From Neisseria weaveri (GTDB taxonomy: Bacteria; Pseudomonadota; Gammaproteobacteria; Burkholderiales; Neisseriaceae), in NCBI RefSeq assembly GCF_900638685.1, contig NZ_LR134533.1, forward strand, positions 558,001-622,000: DNA of 64,000 nucleotides, read 5' to 3'. Every line of letters starts with the position of its first letter. Position 1 is the first letter of the stretch. A model generated the notes under the pieces. It was not told the DNA's origin, did no database searches, and saw nothing but the letters and a program-made list of their open reading frames with translations. Below, piece after piece: positions 1 through 8,892 of this stretch. Both the position numbers and the translations under genes were made by a program.

Positions 1-309
1 GTATCTTTGGTTGACTTGAGTTTTGAAGCCAGCCGCGACACTACTGCCGAAGAAATCAACAGCATTGTTAAAGCTGCCTCCGAAGGCGCTATGAAAGGCG
101 TTCTGCACTACAACACCTTGCCTTTGGTTTCTATGGACTTCAACCACACTACCCAAGCCAGCTCTTTTGACAGCACGCTGACCAAAGTAACCAGCGGCAA
201 TATGGTTAAAGTATTTGCTTGGTATGACAACGAATGGGGCTTCAGCTGCCAAATGTTGAACACGGCCCGCGCGATGTTCGGTTTGGAAGTACGTCCTTTC
301 AACGCATAA
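1..309 (+). CDS. gap: Glyceraldehyde-3-phosphate dehydrogenase, C-terminal part (5' end outside window)
   Basis: Glycolytic/gluconeogenic enzyme of the cytoplasm that oxidises glyceraldehyde-3-phosphate to 1,3-bisphosphoglycerate with NAD(P). The frame is open from base 1, so only the last 102 residues are seen. They match the C-terminal half of the catalytic domain: the SLVDLSFE strand at the window edge, and the family signature WYDNEWGFS near the end, where most members have WYDNExGYS. The catalytic Cys and the Rossmann domain lie outside. Neisseria can carry two gap paralogues and I cannot tell which this is. A strong hairpin follows the stop. Confidence 0.93.
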   Translation, partial: VSLVDLSFEASRDTTAEEINSIVKAASEGAMKGVLHYNTLPLVSMDFNHTTQASSFDSTLTKVTSGNMVKVFAWYDNEWGFSCQMLNTARAMFGLEVRPFNA

Positions 310-311
310 AT

Positions 312-335
312 TTCAGACGACCTAATGCCGTCTGA
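312..335. repeat. Inverted pair of uptake sequences of two different dialects
   Basis: TTCAGACGACCT (312-323) is the reverse complement of AGGTCGTCTGAA, the mucosa-type variant. ATGCCGTCTGAA (324-335) is the AT-DUS of pathogenic Neisseria. They sit back to back between the gap stop codon and its terminator. Nearly every other site in the window is AGGCCGTCTGAA. Confidence 0.85.
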
Positions 336-340
336 AAAAA

Positions 341-370
341 GCCGCGCTATTTCAGCGCGGCTTTTTATTT
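341..370 (+). terminator. Rho-independent terminator after gap
   Basis: An 8-bp perfect stem (GCCGCGCT / AGCGCGGC) with a 5-base loop is followed by TTTTTATTT. It lies 31 bases after the gap stop codon. Confidence 0.9.
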
Positions 371-442
371 AAAGACATATCACAGCTCACTGTTCAGCAG
401 TCAGTCCTTAACCCGTCTTTCATTTTGTATGCTGACTTCCTA

Positions 443-1141
443 CTAACCCAACACAAACAGCTCCGAACCATATTGTTTCAGCCATTGTTTTGCCGCCAAC
501 GTATACGGCGTCGATTGGTTGACTTTATTCCAGAAATCCCTGCTGTGGTCGGGATGCTCCAAATGGCACAATTCATGCACGCAAACGTAGTCGGTCACGA
601 ACTCCGGCGCACCAATCAAACGCCAATTCAAACGGATACCGGTCCGACTGCGGCACACGCCCCAAAATGTTTTTGCCGAACTCAACGCCGTTGCCGCCGG
701 ATAAAGCCGCAAAGCATCGGCATGAAACTCTAATCTGGGTAACAACTCTTTTTCTGCCTGATCCATCAAAAAACGGCACAACAGCAACTTTTGTTTCGGC
801 CAAGGCAAATCGGGCACATAAATCGCCGAATCCCGATAGGCAATGTGCGGATATTCATGTAATGCCAAAGCACAACGTTGGCCTTTATACCAAATAAATG
901 ACGGCATCTGCCCGATTAATTCACGGCTCGGGCAACGCAGTAAAACCCGACGCAAAACATCTTCGTTTTGCCCCAACCAAGATTTCAACTGGGCTTCACT
1001 CATGGTTTTCGGTATGCCGACAGACAACCGGTTTGCGGCATGCGGGCGAATAATAATATTTTTCTTGGTATTGCGCTTAAGCAGCAAATCTACCGATTGG
1101 CCGTCTGAAAATAAATAAGTGATTATCGACAAAACCGCCAC
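443..1141 (-). CDS. YgjP/SprT-like zinc metallohydrolase (DUF45/WLM family)
   Basis: Predicted zinc-dependent hydrolase of the M48-related YgjP family; no substrate is established. The C-terminal third holds the motif HELCHLEHPDHS (HExxH plus a third His), followed by RDFWNKV, typical of this family. The 232-residue length is usual. The start taken is a GTG, 14 bases after the stop of the upstream plsC gene, with GATAGG just in front; an internal start cannot be excluded. It is the last gene of the surface-biosynthesis run and may be co-transcribed with plsC, though nothing links it functionally to that pathway. Confidence 0.82.
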   Translation of the reverse strand: MAVLSIITYLFSDGQSVDLLLKRNTKKNIIIRPHAANRLSVGIPKTMSEAQLKSWLGQNEDVLRRVLLRCPSRELIGQMPSFIWYKGQRCALALHEYPHIAYRDSAIYVPDLPWPKQKLLLCRFLMDQAEKELLPRLEFHADALRLYPAATALSSAKTFWGVCRSRTGIRLNWRLIGAPEFVTDYVCVHELCHLEHPDHSRDFWNKVNQSTPYTLAAKQWLKQYGSELFVLG

Positions 1142-1155
1142 CCTATCGCAAATTT

Positions 1156-1887
1156 TCAGACGGCCTTTGCCGCTTTCGGCCCGATACCGCTGATCTGCTT
1201 CTGCTGCTCTTCAATCCAATGCCCACACTTGGCCATCAACTCTTCCGCCGAACCGGAATCGTGGGCAATTGGTTCTCCGATCACCACAGTAATCTCACCC
1301 GGATATTTGAAAAAAGAATTACGCGGCCAAAACTCTCCGCTGTTCAATGCAATCGGCACCATGTCCATCTCAAACATTTTGGCCATACGCGCCGCACCCA
1401 GCTTGTATTTGCCACGCTCGCCCGGCGCAACACGCGTACCTTCCGGGAAAATAGCAATCCAAAAACCTTCTTTTTTGCGCGCCAAGCCTTGCTCCATCAG
1501 CTGTTTGTTTGCTTCCCTGCGGTTACTTCTGTCGATGCCTATGGTTTTCGCCAGCTTCAATCCCCAGCCGAAAAACGGAATCTTAAACAACTCGCGTTTG
1601 GCCACAAAAACATGCAGCGGAAACAGCTCCTGCAAAGCCAATGTTTCCCAGCCCGATTGGTGCTTGCTGCAAATAATGGAAGGCCGGGTAGGAATATTTT
1701 CCACACCGATCACGCGGTATTTCAAACCGACTACATTTTTCAGCAGCCACATCAGCAGCAAAGCCCAACAGCGCCCCACTCGGTTTGCGCCTTTGGGTAT
1801 CAATGAAAACGGAATAATCAGCGTAAATAAAACCAATGTTGCCACCACCAACACCAGCCAATAAATCAAATTTCTGATCAGCAGCAT
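1156..1887 (-). CDS. plsC: 1-acyl-sn-glycerol-3-phosphate acyltransferase (PlsC/NlaA-type)
   Basis: Acylates lysophosphatidic acid to phosphatidic acid in the inner membrane. An N-terminal hydrophobic segment (about residues 5-27) is followed by the acyltransferase motif KHQSGWE (HX4E where most relatives have HX4D) and motif III FPEGTR. Length 243 is normal for PlsC. The gene lies downstream of gmhB, as in other Neisseria. The last residues KAV and the TGA stop are read from an uptake sequence (GCC GTC TGA), so the DUS supplies the C-terminus. Confidence 0.9.
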   Translation of the reverse strand: MLLIRNLIYWLVLVVATLVLFTLIIPFSLIPKGANRVGRCWALLLMWLLKNVVGLKYRVIGVENIPTRPSIICSKHQSGWETLALQELFPLHVFVAKRELFKIPFFGWGLKLAKTIGIDRSNRREANKQLMEQGLARKKEGFWIAIFPEGTRVAPGERGKYKLGAARMAKMFEMDMVPIALNSGEFWPRNSFFKYPGEITVVIGEPIAHDSGSAEELMAKCGHWIEEQQKQISGIGPKAAKAV

Positions 1888-1921
1888 TATGTCTTCCTTT
1901 ATTTTTCAGACGGCCTTCCGG

Positions 1922-2482
1922 CTATTCTTCAGAGTCTGATTTATCCTGTACCAAATATTGGGCAAACATCAGCAGGTTTTCAAACACTTCGGTATGTTCG
2001 GGCAGTTCGTGACCGTTTTGGTTTAAAGTTTTCGTGCCTTTGCCGGTCAGCACCAGCGCCGGCTTTCCGCCGACTGCCGCAATCGCCTGCAAATCGCGCA
2101 AGCTGTCTCCGACCAGCCAAGTCGATTCCGCATCTGCATTAAAACGCTCTAAAATATCGACCACCATACCGGGCTTAGGCTTGCGGCAATCGCATTTATC
2201 ATCGGCCAAATGCGGGCAAAACCAAATGCCGTCGATGCGTCCGCCGGCCTGCTGAACCAGACGGTGCATTTTGGCATGCATTTCGTTTAAGTCCTGCATG
2301 GTGAAATATTTTCTGCCAATTCCCGATTGGTTGGTGGCAACGGCAACCGTGTATCCGGCTTCGGTCAGGAAAGCAATCGCATCCATGCTTCCCTCAATCG
2401 GCACCCATTCGTCGACCGATTTCACAAAATCATCGCGGTCATGGTTAATCACGCCGTCTCGGTCCAAGATAATCAGTTTCAT
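1922..2482 (-). CDS. gmhB: D-glycero-beta-D-manno-heptose-1,7-bisphosphate 7-phosphatase
   Basis: HAD-family phosphatase making heptose-1-phosphate for ADP-heptose and the lipooligosaccharide inner core. The HAD motif I LDRDGVIN is at the N-terminus, TNQSGIGR is motif II, and the zinc-binding loop CPHLADDKCDCRKPKPGM (Cys-x-His with Cys-x-Cys) identifies GmhB. Length 186 is typical. It sits between galE and plsC on the same strand with short gaps, so it is probably part of one surface-sugar transcription unit. Confidence 0.93.
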   Translation of the reverse strand: MKLIILDRDGVINHDRDDFVKSVDEWVPIEGSMDAIAFLTEAGYTVAVATNQSGIGRKYFTMQDLNEMHAKMHRLVQQAGGRIDGIWFCPHLADDKCDCRKPKPGMVVDILERFNADAESTWLVGDSLRDLQAIAAVGGKPALVLTGKGTKTLNQNGHELPEHTEVFENLLMFAQYLVQDKSDSEE

Positions 2483-2511
2483 CTTATCCGGTCTTCCTTC
2501 AACAATTGGTT

Positions 2512-3525
2512 TTATTCATATCCGTTCGGATTTTTGCTCTGCCAGTTCCAAGCATCGCGCATAATTTCATGCAAATCACGCTTGGCCGTCCAACCCAATT
2601 CGGCGGTGGCTTTCACGGTATCGGCATAATAGCTGGCAATATCGCCGTCACGTCTCGGGGAAATAACATAAGGAATATGCACGCCGGAAGCCTGCTCGAA
2701 AGCGGACACCACTTCCAAAACCGAACAGCCTATGCCTCTGCCTAAATTATAAACATGCAGACCGCATTGCCCTGACTTGACCTGTAAAGCTTTCAGATGG
2801 CCTTCTGCCAAATCCATCACATGAATATAATCGCGAACGCCCGTACCGTCTTGAGTCGGGTAATCACCGCCGAATACGTTTAAATGTTTGAGCTTGCCGA
2901 CTGCAACTTGGCAGATATACGGCAAAAGATTATTGGGTATACCGTTTGGATTCTCGCCTATCATACCGCTCGCATGAGCGCCGACCGGATTGAAATAACG
3001 CAAAATAATCATATTCCAGCGCGTGTCTGCCGTAACGGCATCGGCCAGCATGCGCTCGACCATATATTTTGATGTCGCATAAGGATTGGTAGTCGCACCC
3101 GTCGGCATTTGTTCCGTCATCGGCACGGTCTCGGGCAAACCGTAAACTGTGGCAGACGAACTGAATACGAAAGTAAACACGCCGGCACGCTTCATTTCTT
3201 CCAGCAGAATCAAGCTGCCCATTACATTATTATCGTAATATTCCAAAGGTTCGCGCACGCTCTCGCCTACTGCCTTCAAACCTGCGAAATGGATAACCGC
3301 TTCAATCCGGTGCTCTGCAAATACAGTTTGCAACAGCATTCTGTCGCGCACATCACCACGGTAAAATGCCAAACGCCTGTCCAGCATTTGCTCCAAACGA
3401 GGCAGCGCTTTTTCCGAAGCATTGGATAAATTATCCAAAATCACGACTTCGTATCCTGCCTCATGCAACGATACCACCGTATGCGAACCGATAAATCCCA
3501 ATCCGCCTGTCACCAATATTGCCAT
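2512..3525 (-). CDS. galE: UDP-glucose 4-epimerase
   Basis: Interconverts UDP-glucose and UDP-galactose, supplying donor for the galactosyltransferases encoded upstream. Extended SDR fold: the NAD-binding motif TGGLGFIGSH is at residues 6-15, the active-site YATSK tetrad element is near residue 150, and the RYFNPVGAH segment is typical of GalE. Length 337 is standard. In Neisseria galE commonly lies next to rfbBAC, as here. Confidence 0.96.
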   Translation of the reverse strand: MAILVTGGLGFIGSHTVVSLHEAGYEVVILDNLSNASEKALPRLEQMLDRRLAFYRGDVRDRMLLQTVFAEHRIEAVIHFAGLKAVGESVREPLEYYDNNVMGSLILLEEMKRAGVFTFVFSSSATVYGLPETVPMTEQMPTGATTNPYATSKYMVERMLADAVTADTRWNMIILRYFNPVGAHASGMIGENPNGIPNNLLPYICQVAVGKLKHLNVFGGDYPTQDGTGVRDYIHVMDLAEGHLKALQVKSGQCGLHVYNLGRGIGCSVLEVVSAFEQASGVHIPYVISPRRDGDIASYYADTVKATAELGWTAKRDLHEIMRDAWNWQSKNPNGYE

Positions 3526-3576
3526 TTTATTATTCCGTATCCTGCTCGAACCTATATCAGGCCGTCTGAAAAAATA

Positions 3577-4122
3577 CTAATCAAAACAAACGGCATCAGC
3601 CAATGCCCGGCCTGCCTTGTCTTTATCCGATAATATCCGTGCGCACGCCGAAGGCCAGTTTATGCCGACCGTTTCATCATCCCAACGCAGCACCTGTTCC
3701 GATTGGGGATGGTAATAATCCGTACACTTATAAACCAACTCCGCCGGCCCGCTACCGATCACGCAAAAACCGTGCGCGAAGCCTTCCGGTATCCACATTT
3801 GGCAGCCGTTTTCCGCCGACAACACACCGCCTGCCCACTTACCGAAATACGGCGAAGAGCGGCGCATATCCACTGCCACATCAAACACACTGCCCGAAAC
3901 CGCCCGCACCAATTTGCCCTGCGGCTGCGTCATCTGATAATGCAGACCGCGCAACACACCTGACTCAGAACGGGAATGGTTTTCCTGTACAAAACGCGAC
4001 CGGCCGACATATTGCTCAAACCACGCTTCACGAAAGGTTTCCATAAAACAACCGCGTTCATCGGTAAATATTTCGGGACGGAGAATTTTAACATCAGGAA
4101 TACAAGTATCGATAATCTTCAT
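3577..4122 (-). CDS. rfbC: dTDP-4-dehydrorhamnose 3,5-epimerase
   Basis: Cytoplasmic cupin enzyme converting dTDP-4-keto-6-deoxy-glucose to the L-lyxo isomer in dTDP-rhamnose synthesis. FTDERGCFMETF near the start, QENHSRS and LRGLHYQ (catalytic His region) are RmlC hallmarks. The ATG at 4122 is chosen over an upstream TTG because the family starts at MKIIDT; this gives 181 residues. It follows rfbA by 21 bases. No rfbD reductase is present in the window, so the route as seen stops before dTDP-rhamnose. Confidence 0.93.
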   Translation of the reverse strand: MKIIDTCIPDVKILRPEIFTDERGCFMETFREAWFEQYVGRSRFVQENHSRSESGVLRGLHYQMTQPQGKLVRAVSGSVFDVAVDMRRSSPYFGKWAGGVLSAENGCQMWIPEGFAHGFCVIGSGPAELVYKCTDYYHPQSEQVLRWDDETVGINWPSACARILSDKDKAGRALADAVCFD

Positions 4123-4143
4123 AGGCAAAATTTTCAGACGGCC

Positions 4144-5013
4144 TCATTGCGATTTCAGCAAACGCATTAAATATTGTCCGTATTCTTCTCTCAACATCGG
4201 CTGCGCCAACTCGGCCAAACGGCCGTCTGAAAGCCAGCCTTTGCGCCACGCGATTTCTTCCAAGCAGGCAATCTGCAGATTTTGCAAACCCTCCACCGCT
4301 TTCACAAAAGCCGCCGCCTCATGCAAACGCTCGTGCGTACCGGTATCCAGCCAGGCAAAACCGCGCCCCAAACGCTGTACATGCAGCAAACCCGCTTCCA
4401 AATACATCCGGTTGATGTCGGTAATTTCCAGCTCGCCTCGTTCAGACGGCCTGACTTTTTCAGCGAAATCCAACACACGGTTATCATAAAAATACAGACC
4501 GGTTACCGCCCAATCAGACTGAGGACAAAGCGGTTTTTCTTCAATGGATACCGCCTTACCCTCGGCATCAAACGACACCACACCGAAACGCTCCGGGTCT
4601 TTAACCTGATACGCAAATACCGTCGCCCCCGCCTGACGCGCCGCCGCCTGCTGTAACGTTTGGGTAAACGACCGGCCGTAAAAAATATTGTCGCCCAACA
4701 CCAAACACACATTATCGTTGCCGACAAACTCCCGCCCGATCAAAAAAGCCTGCGCCAAGCCTTCGGGACGCGGTTGCACGGCATACTCAATATGGATGCC
4801 GAAATCCGAACCGTCTCCCAGCAAACGGCGGAAAGCAGCATTGTCCTGCGGCGTCGTAATCACCAAAATCTCGCGGATATCCGCCAACATCAACACCGAC
4901 AAGGGATAATAAATCATCGGCTTATTGTAAACAGGCAGCAGCTGTTTCGACACGCCGCGCGTTACCGGATACAGCCTCGTTCCCGAGCCGCCTGCCAATA
5001 CGATACCTTTCAT
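4144..5013 (-). CDS. rfbA: Glucose-1-phosphate thymidylyltransferase
   Basis: Makes dTDP-glucose from glucose-1-phosphate and dTTP, the first step of dTDP-deoxysugar synthesis. The nucleotidyltransferase signature [11 protein letters not shown] is at residues 8-18, followed by [19 protein letters not shown] and WLDTGTHE motifs occur further on. Length 289 is typical of RmlA. Its ATG overlaps the rfbB stop (ATGA), which indicates translational coupling. Confidence 0.95.
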   Translation of the reverse strand: MKGIVLAGGSGTRLYPVTRGVSKQLLPVYNKPMIYYPLSVLMLADIREILVITTPQDNAAFRRLLGDGSDFGIHIEYAVQPRPEGLAQAFLIGREFVGNDNVCLVLGDNIFYGRSFTQTLQQAAARQAGATVFAYQVKDPERFGVVSFDAEGKAVSIEEKPLCPQSDWAVTGLYFYDNRVLDFAEKVRPSERGELEITDINRMYLEAGLLHVQRLGRGFAWLDTGTHERLHEAAAFVKAVEGLQNLQIACLEEIAWRKGWLSDGRLAELAQPMLREEYGQYLMRLLKSQ

Positions 5014-6080
5014 ACCCCATCCTTTTCACCGGATCTGCCCTCACGGTATGATCCGTCCAAAACCGACTGCCACCACCATCGGTTATCCAAATACCATTGA
5101 ACCGTTTTACGGATACCCGACTCAAAATTTTCAGACGGCCTCCAACCCAATTCGCATGAAATTTTAGATATATCCACGGCATAACGCACATCATGCCCCG
5201 GCCTGTCTTCGACAAATTCAATCAAATCCGCATACCGATGCACGCCCGCCGGTTTGTCGGGTGCCAACTCCTCCAGCAAAGCACACACTGTCTCCACCAC
5301 TTCCAAATTGGTTTTCTCGCAACAACCGCCGATATTATAAGTTTCCCCGGACTGCCCCGACTTCAATACCGCATACAAAGCGCGCACATGATCTTCAACA
5401 TACAGCCAGTCGCGAATCTGCAAACCGTCGCCGTAAACAGGCAGCGGCTTGCCTGCCAGCGCATTCAAAATCATCAACGGAATCAGCTTTTCCGGAAACT
5501 GGCACGGCCCGTAATTATTGGAACAATTGGTGATAACCGCCGGCAGCCCGTATGTTCGGCACCATGCGCGTACCAAATGATCGCCCGAAGCCTTTGAAGC
5601 CGAATAAGGACTGCTGGGCCGGTAAGGAGAAAGCTCGGTAAACAGCCCGCCGCCATCCGATAAATCCCCATAAACTTCATCGGTGGAAACATGATGGAAA
5701 CGGAAAACCGCTTTTTTTTCAGACGGCCTCCTGCACCAATACCGGTATACCGCTTCCAGCAAAGTATACGTTCCCACAATATTGGTTTGAATAAATGTCG
5801 CCGCTCCCTCAATCGAGCGGTCGACATGGCTCTCCGCCGCCAAATGGACAACGGCATCCGGCTCGTATTCGAACAGTATTTTTTCCACCGCCGGATAATC
5901 ACAGACATCCGCCTGTACAAACGCATAACGCGGGCTATCCGAAACCGTCGCCAGCGATTCCAAATTGCCCGCATAAGTCAGCTTATCCAAATTCAACACA
6001 TCATCGCCAGTCTGCGAAACCAGGTATCGGATAAGCGCAGAACCGATAAAACCGGCACCGCCGGTTACCAAAATCTTCAT
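5010..6080 (-). CDS. rfbB: dTDP-glucose 4,6-dehydratase
   Basis: Converts dTDP-glucose to dTDP-4-keto-6-deoxyglucose with bound [13 protein letters not shown] is at residues 7-16, [11 protein letters not shown] and [10 protein letters not shown] are dehydratase signatures with catalytic Asp/Glu, and [10 protein letters not shown] carries the YxxxK pair. Length 356 is normal. It is first of the rfbB-A-C-galE run and lies 21 bases after the upstream GT25 gene. Confidence 0.96.
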   Translation of the reverse strand: MKILVTGGAGFIGSALIRYLVSQTGDDVLNLDKLTYAGNLESLATVSDSPRYAFVQADVCDYPAVEKILFEYEPDAVVHLAAESHVDRSIEGAATFIQTNIVGTYTLLEAVYRYWCRRPSEKKAVFRFHHVSTDEVYGDLSDGGGLFTELSPYRPSSPYSASKASGDHLVRAWCRTYGLPAVITNCSNNYGPCQFPEKLIPLMILNALAGKPLPVYGDGLQIRDWLYVEDHVRALYAVLKSGQSGETYNIGGCCEKTNLEVVETVCALLEELAPDKPAGVHRYADLIEFVEDRPGHDVRYAVDISKISCELGWRPSENFESGIRKTVQWYLDNRWWWQSVLDGSYREGRSGEKDGV

Positions 6081-6101
6081 CCGTCAAACACACTCCGGCC
6101 G

Positions 6102-6893
6102 CTACCTAAAGCCCAAATAATTCATTGCAAAATACCGCCAATACCCTTTCAAGCTCCGTATTACCGCGCTGGAAAACTTCGGCTTTAACGAATCCAAACT
6201 GTCATTGCGGATCGAGCTGTCAAACCGCAACACATCTTCCAATACAAAAACCGGACGGCTGTGCAAAATACGCAAACCGCAATGCCGGACAAAATATTTC
6301 CAATCGTCGGCAGTCACACACGGCCGGGCCGTCATATCCAACAACTTACGCGCACCTTCCAAAGTAATCACATAAGCCACCGTACCGCAGCTGTATTCGT
6401 CCCACAAAGTCCCAAACTCAGCCTTGCCGTCCGGCAATTGAAGCACCGCTTTTTTCTTAATCGGCAAACGGCGGTAATGATAAGGCAGCTGCTCTTCCAA
6501 AGTCTTCACATAGCCTAAAATCAGCACATCAAAAGGACTCTGCACCATAAGCGATTGCAGCCGTTTTTCATCCAGCATCAAACCGGGATTGCGGAGAAAT
6601 TTGGCATCGTCTTCCAACACCAAAGCATAATCCAGCCCCTGCTCCGCCATTTCCCGATAAACATGATGATGGCTCAAAGCACAGCCTACTTCTCCGGCAG
6701 ACAAGCTACGCCGTTTACGCGGTTTTTTATAAACCGGTATTGCAGACAACTTCTCCAATTCCTCCGCCGCCGCGCCACGCATATCCACCGCGTCAACAAA
6801 AACCGCGTCTATACCGTGCTCACGGCACAAAGTCTCCATATGCGCGCGTCTGGCGGTCTCGGAAGCAAGGGAAATAATGAAAGTACGTATCAT
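6102..6893 (-). CDS. Family 25 glycosyltransferase (LgtB/LgtE-like, lipooligosaccharide)
   Basis: Predicted inner-face glycosyltransferase that adds a sugar, probably beta-galactose, to lipooligosaccharide. It starts with the GT25 strand RTFIISLASETARRAHM, has AGEVGCALSH at 66-75 and the acidic LEDD motif at 93-96. Length 263 is close to LgtB/LgtE. It closes the glycosyltransferase run just upstream of rfbB. Acceptor and linkage cannot be read from sequence. No homopolymeric G tract is present, so the slipped-strand switching of some pathogenic lgt genes is not expected. Confidence 0.85.
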   Translation of the reverse strand: MIRTFIISLASETARRAHMETLCREHGIDAVFVDAVDMRGAAAEELEKLSAIPVYKKPRKRRSLSAGEVGCALSHHHVYREMAEQGLDYALVLEDDAKFLRNPGLMLDEKRLQSLMVQSPFDVLILGYVKTLEEQLPYHYRRLPIKKKAVLQLPDGKAEFGTLWDEYSCGTVAYVITLEGARKLLDMTARPCVTADDWKYFVRHCGLRILHSRPVFVLEDVLRFDSSIRNDSLDSLKPKFSSAVIRSLKGYWRYFAMNYLGFR

Positions 6894-6911
6894 ATAGATA
6901 ACAAGAAAATA

Positions 6912-7832
6912 TTAATAAATAGAATAAAAATACTTATCTTTGATGGAATGGAAAATCTTTTCCCATCTGTTTTTCATACCGACACGGCAAACCGACTTCG
7001 TCCAACCGTGCGGAACATGTTCCAGCTTCCGGAAAATGTCTGCAAACAAATAGGCATTCGTATGTACGCAGTCTGCATGCCATGCTTTTTCTTTACCGCA
7101 ATAATGGGTAATCACAACAGGCACGGTCGCTTTTTCCAAAGGATGCAATTCAAAACCGCTTTGCTTTTTAGCCCGTTTCATCCTGCTTCTCTCGAAAGGC
7201 ATGAAATTAAAACGACAATCCAAAAACTTAACTTTATCTTTAAAAATCCCGTTCAAAATATCTTGATCTTGATATTGGATTACATCTCGATACCCGCCCA
7301 GCCACGCCAAGGTTTTGGCAAATACATCATAGTCACGCCATTTGCCCAAATCCATTAACAGCACTCCGGCATTGAAATAATAATCCTGCTCCTGCAAGCC
7401 TATTTTATTTTTATAGCCCGGCAATTCGAATTCGACATAAGGATCAAAACACGCTCCGACATATCTGCCCTCTAAATCCGTTTCCCACAACGGCTGCAGG
7501 CTGCCGGTTACCAAAATATCCACGTCCAGATAAAGTGCCCGATCTATATCCTGTAAATATTCGGCCACTTTCAGCCTTGCATAACTCGCAATCGAAATAT
7601 AATCAATGGTTTGAGGCATTTGAATAAAGTCATTTTTATCTACCTGAACAAAGCTGACCGAACAACCGCGGCTGCCTACCAATTGGGAAACCGCTTCCCG
7701 GCTTTCTGCGGAAATCCCCAAATCCAATATATAAAAATCAATTTCGGCATTTTGATTGTGCATCAAAATACTGAATATGGTAACGCCCAAATAGGAGGCA
7801 TAATTGTCGTCGCTTGCAAATACGATATTCAT
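6912..7832 (-). CDS. Family 8 glycosyltransferase, LgtC-like
   Basis: Resembles LgtC, the retaining alpha-1,4-galactosyltransferase that caps terminal lactose of lipooligosaccharide. The start MNIVFASDDNY and the DxD metal motif DVD at residues 103-105 fall where LgtC has its Mn-binding Asp103/Asp105; a C-terminal HYCGKEKAWH segment matches the family's second His site. Length 306 equals the family's. No poly-G tract is present. Substrate assignment is inferred from the family. Confidence 0.86.
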   Translation of the reverse strand: MNIVFASDDNYASYLGVTIFSILMHNQNAEIDFYILDLGISAESREAVSQLVGSRGCSVSFVQVDKNDFIQMPQTIDYISIASYARLKVAEYLQDIDRALYLDVDILVTGSLQPLWETDLEGRYVGACFDPYVEFELPGYKNKIGLQEQDYYFNAGVLLMDLGKWRDYDVFAKTLAWLGGYRDVIQYQDQDILNGIFKDKVKFLDCRFNFMPFERSRMKRAKKQSGFELHPLEKATVPVVITHYCGKEKAWHADCVHTNAYLFADIFRKLEHVPHGWTKSVCRVGMKNRWEKIFHSIKDKYFYSIY

Positions 7833-7844
7833 GTCTGCACCTGC

Positions 7845-8861
7845 TTAAATAATCTTTTTATATTTCCACGGCCGTAAAAATTTTTTACAAATCTTACTGA
7901 ATTGCTTGCTGCTTAAAAACGGATGTTTCCTTATCCCAAAATCAAATAAGTCAACCAGCCTGTATCGGGGCAACGACATATATATTACATATAGGATGTT
8001 TTGAAACAGCTTGTCTTTTTCTTCTGAAAAACCTGCCATGCGGTTTATTTCCAATTCCAAATGTTTTACATCATGATAGGCAGGTACGGCAGGTAGAACG
8101 CAACGGACATTTTCCGACACTAAAAAATTGGCGATACACTCTTTCCTGATTTTGCTGGCAGTTTCAAACTGCTTATCAAAAAACTGCGACGATGTTTGGG
8201 TTGAATGCAACCGGTAATAAGCCAAAGGGCTGTGATAGTTGTGAAGTTTGCCTACCTTACTGATATCAACCCAAAGCTTGAAATCTTCCGCGCACTGATA
8301 GTTTTCGTTATATCTAATCGCAAATTCGGAAAAAACTGTCCTTCTGATCAAAGCCGAAGTATGCGACATCACATTGCCGGAAGAAATCATCGCTTTGATA
8401 ATATCTTCATGCAAAATCGGCATATCATTCCAACCCAACCAACCGTTTCTCTTAAATACTTCGGCCAATTTTCCATCTTGAGCCATACAGATCAAAGGGC
8501 TGCTGACCGCTAAAATATCAGGTGAAGCCTCCATGATTCCCAATAATGTTTCAATCCATTCCGGCATCGTAATATCGTCTGAATCGGTACGGGCGACATA
8601 TTCTCCGTTTACATGCGCCAAACCGATATTGGCAGACTTAATGATGCCCAGATTGGTAGGATTATGAATCACTTTCAACCTGCGGTCTTTTTGTGCCAAG
8701 CCGTCTAATAATTTGCCTGTTTGGTCTGTTGAGCCGTCATCAACAACAATAATCTCCAATTCGGGATAAGTCTGGTTCAAAACAGCCGTAACCGATTCTT
8801 CGATATAAGCCTCAACATTGTATGCCGTGATCAACACGGAAACTAACGGCATCCGCTTCAT
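7845..8861 (-). CDS. Family 2 glycosyltransferase, LgtA/LgtD-like
   Basis: GT-A fold inverting transferase resembling LgtA (beta-1,3-N-acetylglucosaminyltransferase). PLVSVLITAYNVEAYIEESV opens the domain, VVDDGSTDQT is at 39-48 and ARTDSDD at 90-96 is the metal/nucleotide motif; AEDFKLWVDISKVGKLHNY parallels the LgtA segment AEDYQFWYDVSKLGRLAYY. The C-terminus is basic (KFLRPWKYKK), fitting peripheral membrane attachment. In gonococci lgtA lies directly after glyS; here one GT25 gene intervenes. The region is AT-richer than the housekeeping genes around it. No phase-variable G tract is seen. Confidence 0.85.
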   Translation of the reverse strand: MKRMPLVSVLITAYNVEAYIEESVTAVLNQTYPELEIIVVDDGSTDQTGKLLDGLAQKDRRLKVIHNPTNLGIIKSANIGLAHVNGEYVARTDSDDITMPEWIETLLGIMEASPDILAVSSPLICMAQDGKLAEVFKRNGWLGWNDMPILHEDIIKAMISSGNVMSHTSALIRRTVFSEFAIRYNENYQCAEDFKLWVDISKVGKLHNYHSPLAYYRLHSTQTSSQFFDKQFETASKIRKECIANFLVSENVRCVLPAVPAYHDVKHLELEINRMAGFSEEKDKLFQNILYVIYMSLPRYRLVDLFDFGIRKHPFLSSKQFSKICKKFLRPWKYKKII

Positions 8862-8892
8862 GGTATCGATACCTTTTCCATTAAATAAATGC

